A stretch of 7,343 nt of DNA from Glacieibacterium sp964246975 (lineage in GTDB: Bacteria; Pseudomonadota; Alphaproteobacteria; Sphingomonadales; Sphingomonadaceae): contig CAXTSL010000112.1 in the NCBI GenBank assembly GCA_964246975.1, positions 1 through 7,343 on the forward strand, given 5' to 3'. Both the position numbers and the translations under genes were made by a program. Shown one piece after another: positions 4,871 through 7,343 of this stretch (position 1 is its first letter; each line of letters begins with the position of its first letter). The notes beneath the pieces are model-generated. The model was not told the DNA's origin, did not search any database, and worked only from the letters and a program-made list of their open reading frames with translations.

Positions 4871-6996
4871 CAATGATTGCCGTGCCCGGCGTGCAACGCC
4901 GCCGGGGTGCCGTCGCGGTTGTCGACCGAGGCGACGACCAGCTTCTGCATCATGCCGCTCTCCATGTGGTACAGCAGGTGACAGTGGATCGGCCATTCGC
5001 CTGCCTCGTCAGCGGTCAGCAGCACCGACTGGGTCCGCCCCGGCGCGACCACGACGACGTTCTTGTCGGGCATCCGATCCATCGGCTGGCCGTTCTCGAC
5101 CTGGAAGAACATGCCGTGCAGGTGCATCGGATGCGCCATCATCGTCTCGTTGACGAAGGTAACACGAACACGCTCGTTGTAGGCGACGCGGATCGGCGGG
5201 GCCTCGCCGAACTTCGCGCCGTTGAGCGTCCAGATATAGCGCTCCATGTTGCCCGAGACCTTGACGATTATCTCGCGCGACGGCGCGCGCGTGTCGGCCT
5301 GCGGCCTGAGCGCCACGAGGTCGCGCATCGACAGGACGCGGCTGCCGTAGGGTGCGCCGGTCGCCCAGCCGAAGACGCGGCCCGAGCCGTCGGTATCGCC
5401 CTCGCGCGCCAGCGCCGACATGCTCATGCCACCCATGTCATGGCCCATCGCGGCATGATCCGCCATCGGATCGCGACCATAGCCATAGTCGACGCGCGGA
5501 AACGGCGTACCGCCCGCGACCTTCGCGGCAACGGCGGTGCCGCTGCGCGGCGTAGATGGTGCCGTCGTCGGCGCTGGGGTGCAATGACCCATCGCGGCGT
5601 GCTCAGGCGCACACGCGGGTGCAGGTGCTGCAGGTGCCGGTGCAAGCGTGCAATGGCCCATCGCAGCATGCTCGGGTGCGCAGGCGGGAGCCGCCGGGAC
5701 GGCAGGGGTTGTAACCGTGCAGTGGCCCATCGCTGCGTGTTCTGCGGAGCAGGCGGGCGCGGGTGCCGCTGTTGCCGGGGCCGCAATCGCGGCCATGTCA
5801 TGGCTCATCGCAGCGTGGTCCATGCCTGCCATCACAGGCGCGGGCAGCGCCTGGCGCGCGGCGGCGCGGGTCAGCGTCGCGTCGTCCATCGCCGCCATGT
5901 CGTGCCCGGGCATCGACGTAGCGCTCGCCATTTTCATGCCGCCCATGTCCATCGCATGGCCGATCTCGCTCATCAGCAGCACTTGGCGCGGACGCGGTGC
6001 GGGCGCGGTCACTGCCATCCCGGCGCGCGGGGCGAAGCTCGCCAGCACCGACGCCTTGCGGTCGAGCGTCTCGATCCACAGCGGGTAGGCCTGATCCTTG
6101 GGCCGCACGACGACGTCGTAGGTCTCGGCGACGCCGATGCGGAACTCGTCGACCTCGACCGGCTGCACCGCGCGCCCGTCGGCGGCGACGATCGTCATCG
6201 TCAGCCCCGGCATTCGGACGTCCATGAAGCTCATCGCCGAGCCGTTGACGAAGCGCAGCCGCACCATCTCGCCGGGCGTGAAGCGGAGCGACGGATTTCG
6301 CGCCGTCGGCTCGCCGTTGACCAGCAACGTGTAGCTGCGCACGTCGGCGATGTCGGTCGGGTCCATCCGCATCCGCCCCCACGCCGCGCGGTCGGCGAGC
6401 GTCGCCTTCAGCCCGAACTTGCGCGCGTCGGCGATCAGCTCGGGCGTCGTGCGCTTGCTGAAGTTGTAGTAGCCCGCATCGCCCTTAAGATTGCGCAGGA
6501 TGCGTTCGGGCCGCTCGTGGGTGTGTTCGGACAGCAGCACGACATGCTCGCGGTCGACGGGGATCGCGATATCGCTGCCCGCCTTGGGCTCAATGACCAG
6601 CGCACCGTACTGCCCGGCCTGCTCCTGCGTCGCCGAGTGTGCGTGATACCAGTAAGTCCCCGACTGGCGCAGCGGCAGCGTCACGGTGAAGGTCGCGCCG
6701 GGTTCGATGCCCGTAAAACCGTTGAAGCCCGGCGAGCCATCGTTCTGACCGGGGATCAGCAGCCCGTGCCAGTGGATCGAGGTCTTCTCCTTGAGGCGGT
6801 TGATGATCCGGACGATACCCGTCTCGCCCTCGGTAAAGCGCAGGACCGGGCCGGGCACGCTGCCGTTCAGCGTGATGACGCTCGCCTTGCGGCCGGGCTC
6901 GACCTCGCGGACCTGCCGCTCGATGGTCAGATCGTAGGTCCGCGCCTGCCCACTCGTCGCGACGGCGAGCAACACCAGAAATACTGTCAGTCGCAC
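4870..6996 (-). CDS. copA: multicopper oxidase, copper resistance protein A, with Met/His/Cys-repeat insert
   Basis: Periplasmic multicopper oxidase of the CopA/PcoA family; it oxidises Cu(I) and binds copper. With the GTG start the product is 708 residues, against about 560-610 for many relatives. It has a Sec-type signal peptide (residues 1 to about 18, ending SGQA). Cupredoxin 1 carries HWHG (75-78) and HAHS (118-121). Cupredoxin 2 spans about 215-325. A low-complexity insert (about 345-530) holds MGGMKM, GHDMAAMD, two DHAAM(S/G)HDM units (393-401, 513-521) and three C-x3-H-x2-M-x-H-C units. Cupredoxin 3 carries HPMHLHG (622-628) and HCHLLYHMESGM (671-682), with the T1 ligands Cys672, His677 and Met682, so the type 1, 2 and 3 sites look complete. 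The tail HAGHGNH is His-rich. An in-frame ATG at 7012-7014 is the alternative start. It is the first gene of copA-copB. Confidence 0.95.
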   Translation of the reverse strand: MRLTVFLVLLAVATSGQARTYDLTIERQVREVEPGRKASVITLNGSVPGPVLRFTEGETGIVRIINRLKEKTSIHWHGLLIPGQNDGSPGFNGFTGIEPGATFTVTLPLRQSGTYWYHAHSATQEQAGQYGALVIEPKAGSDIAIPVDREHVVLLSEHTHERPERILRNLKGDAGYYNFSKRTTPELIADARKFGLKATLADRAAWGRMRMDPTDIADVRSYTLLVNGEPTARNPSLRFTPGEMVRLRFVNGSAMSFMDVRMPGLTMTIVAADGRAVQPVEVDEFRIGVAETYDVVVRPKDQAYPLWIETLDRKASVLASFAPRAGMAVTAPAPRPRQVLLMSEIGHAMDMGGMKMASATSMPGHDMAAMDDATLTRAAARQALPAPVMAGMDHAAMSHDMAAIAAPATAAPAPACSAEHAAMGHCTVTTPAVPAAPACAPEHAAMGHCTLAPAPAAPAPACAPEHAAMGHCTPAPTTAPSTPRSGTAVAAKVAGGTPFPRVDYGYGRDPMADHAAMGHDMGGMSMSALAREGDTDGSGRVFGWATGAPYGSRVLSMRDLVALRPQADTRAPSREIIVKVSGNMERYIWTLNGAKFGEAPPIRVAYNERVRVTFVNETMMAHPMHLHGMFFQVENGQPMDRMPDKNVVVVAPGRTQSVLLTADEAGEWPIHCHLLYHMESGMMQKLVVASVDNRDGTPAALHAGHGNH
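5581..5751 (-). repeat. three 69-bp-spaced coding repeats in copA (C-x3-H-x2-M-x-H-C units)
   Basis: Three 33-bp units at 5719-5751, 5650-5682 and 5581-5613 start exactly 69 bp (23 codons) apart. They encode CSAEHAAMGHC, CAPEHAAMGHC and CAPEHAAMGHC (residues 416-426, 439-449, 462-472), joined by Ala/Pro/Thr/Val-rich linkers. The units differ at several synonymous positions, so the duplications are not brand new, while Cys, His and Met are kept. They lie in the insert between cupredoxin domains 2 and 3. Confidence 0.95.
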
Positions 6997-7002
6997 ATCG
7001 AT

Positions 7003-7007
7003 CTCCT
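7003..7007 (-). promoter_or_regulatory. Shine-Dalgarno of copA deciding the GTG start
   Basis: AGGAG on the minus strand lies 6 bases upstream of the GTG at 6994-6996. The in-frame ATG at 7012-7014 has only a weak GCGGG-like sequence before it, and its extra residues (MRQEID) add acidic residues ahead of the signal-peptide core. The GTG is therefore preferred. Confidence 0.7.
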
Positions 7008-7047
7008 GTCGCATGTCCCGCAATACGCACGGTCTGCGCCCAGCCCT

Positions 7048-7076
7048 CAGATGATGTCTTCAGCCGAGTTCGGCAA
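7048..7076 (-). promoter_or_regulatory. candidate copA promoter with overlapping dyad
   Basis: On the minus strand TTGCCG (7076-7071) and CATCTG (7053-7048) are separated by 17 bases, a plausible but weak -35/-10 pair. The dyad GCCGA-GT-TCGGC (7063-7074) overlaps the -35 element and start of the spacer, where an operator could sit. A transcript starting near 7041 would have a leader of about 45 bases before the copA GTG. No known copper-box consensus is recognised. Confidence 0.22.
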
Positions 7077-7141
7077 CCAACGCCAAGCGCGCCGGCGCAT
7101 GCGCGTCTCGACAGCCTTCCCGCTGATGCCGCCGGGCGCGA

Positions 7142-7172
7142 TATAATGTCACCCTCATCTGCTTCCGATGAG
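7142..7172. promoter_or_regulatory. TATAAT hexamer and CTCATC/GATGAG inverted repeat, possible regulatory site
   Basis: In the otherwise empty gap between copA and the tRNA gene there is a perfect plus-strand TATAAT (7142-7147), with no good -35 element at normal spacing. Six bases further on lies an exact inverted repeat, CTCATC (7154-7159) and GATGAG (7167-7172), with a 7-base spacer. Nothing on the plus strand inside the window would be served by the TATAAT. The dyad could be an operator for copA or a hairpin in RNA reading through from the tRNA gene. A further palindrome, GCGCATGCGC, is at 7095-7104. No open reading frame of note is seen in 7024-7288. Confidence 0.2.
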
Positions 7173-7238
7173 CCCGAATTGCTTTTGGCTTGGCTTTGGG
7201 AAGCCCTTCACGGCTCCCGTCAGCAGTCCAAAACCCAG

Positions 7239-7276
7239 AAACGCCAAATCCCCCCGCCGCATGAGCGACGAGGGGA
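7239..7276 (-). terminator. intrinsic terminator-like hairpin downstream of tRNA-fMet
   Basis: Read on the minus strand, arms 7276-7265 and 7260-7249 form a 12-bp stem around a TCAT loop. Two pairs are G-U wobbles only on this strand (C-A mismatches on the other), which fixes the direction as leaving the tRNA gene. The stem starts 12 bases after the encoded CCA and is followed by TTTGGCGTTT, a moderately U-rich tail rather than a pure U run. Confidence 0.6.
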
Positions 7277-7288
7277 ATGGCACATCAA

Positions 7289-7343
7289 TGGTTGCGGGGA
7301 CAGGATTTGAACCTGTGACCTTCAGGTTATGAGCCTGACGAGC
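7289..7343 (-). tRNA. initiator tRNA-Met (CAT), 3' part; 5' end beyond window
   Basis: On the minus strand the right edge reads from the end of the D arm through the anticodon arm (stem TCAGG/CCTGA, loop CTCATAA, anticodon CAT from 7331-7329), the variable loop, and the T arm (ACAGG-TTCAAAT-CCTGT). The acceptor 3' strand CCCCGCA (7299-7293), discriminator A (7292) and an encoded CCA (7291-7289) follow. The acceptor strand ending in A72 is what bacterial initiator tRNAs have (unpaired C1-A72) and differs from elongator tRNA-Met, so I call it the initiator. The decisive 5' bases lie outside the window. The gene points toward the copper operon, 292 bases from the copA start, with a terminator-like hairpin between. 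Confidence 0.9.

Noticed and set aside
3962..4876. 304-codon plus-strand open frame opposite copB
   Set aside because: Antisense to copB, whose signal peptide, barrel strands and terminal Phe are clear; no ribosome binding site or recognisable motif.
5581..5751. CRISPR-like array (33-bp units at 69-bp spacing)
   Set aside because: The units are in frame within copA, preserve amino-acid motifs, vary at synonymous sites, and the spacers are Ala/Pro coding linkers, so this is a protein repeat.
4873..7146. 757-codon plus-strand open frame opposite copA
   Set aside because: It is antisense to a clear multicopper oxidase with all copper ligands. Its His/Arg/Ala-rich composition is what the reverse of GC-rich codons gives, and stop-free antisense frames are common at this GC content.
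7142..7147. TATAAT as a plus-strand promoter
   Set aside because: No acceptable -35 element at 16-18 bases and no plus-strand gene downstream in the window; kept only as part of a low-confidence regulatory region.
7024..7343. Integration or attachment site of a mobile element at the tRNA 3' end
   Set aside because: No integrase gene and no repeat of the tRNA 3' end elsewhere in the window.

Overview
The window looks like chromosomal DNA of a GC-rich alphaproteobacterium, most probably a sphingomonad. The evidence is the strong G/C preference at third codon positions, the sequences of RpoA, L17 and PurH, and an intergenic inverted repeat of the 'CATCCCGCGAAAGCGGGA' type that is common in such genomes. 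This assignment is inferred from memory of these families, not from a search.

Layout: the 3' part of rpoA (1-801, +) is followed by a 105-bp imperfect inverted repeat (803-907) and rplQ (995-1408, +), which is the end of the ribosomal-protein/alpha operon. Convergent to it is a monofunctional transglycosylase gene, mtgA (1477-2187, -). Divergent from mtgA is purH (2317-3909, +), for the last two steps of IMP synthesis. Convergent to purH is a copper-resistance operon on the minus strand, copA (4870-6996) then copB (4109-4870), coupled by a 1-nt TGATG overlap. A short coding-like stretch (3955-4108) that may be a remnant lies downstream of copB. The right edge holds the 3' three-quarters of an initiator tRNA-Met gene (7289-7343, -) with a terminator-like hairpin.

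Housekeeping genes (transcription, translation, cell wall, purines) flank a two-gene periplasmic/outer-membrane copper module. CopA should oxidise or sequester copper in the periplasm and CopB should sit in the outer membrane. No copper sensor or two-component regulator lies in the window.

The most unusual point is CopA. It carries a Met/His-rich insert with three copies, spaced exactly 23 residues apart, of an 11-residue C-x3-H-x2-M-x-H-C unit, plus related Cys-less copies. It also has a Sec-type rather than a Tat-type signal peptide. CopB, in contrast, is short and almost lacks its usual Met-rich N-terminus. I see no wholly new multi-gene system; the interest lies in the CopA insert, the orphan fragment after copB, the repeat inside the rpoA-rplQ operon, and the initiator tRNA stem.
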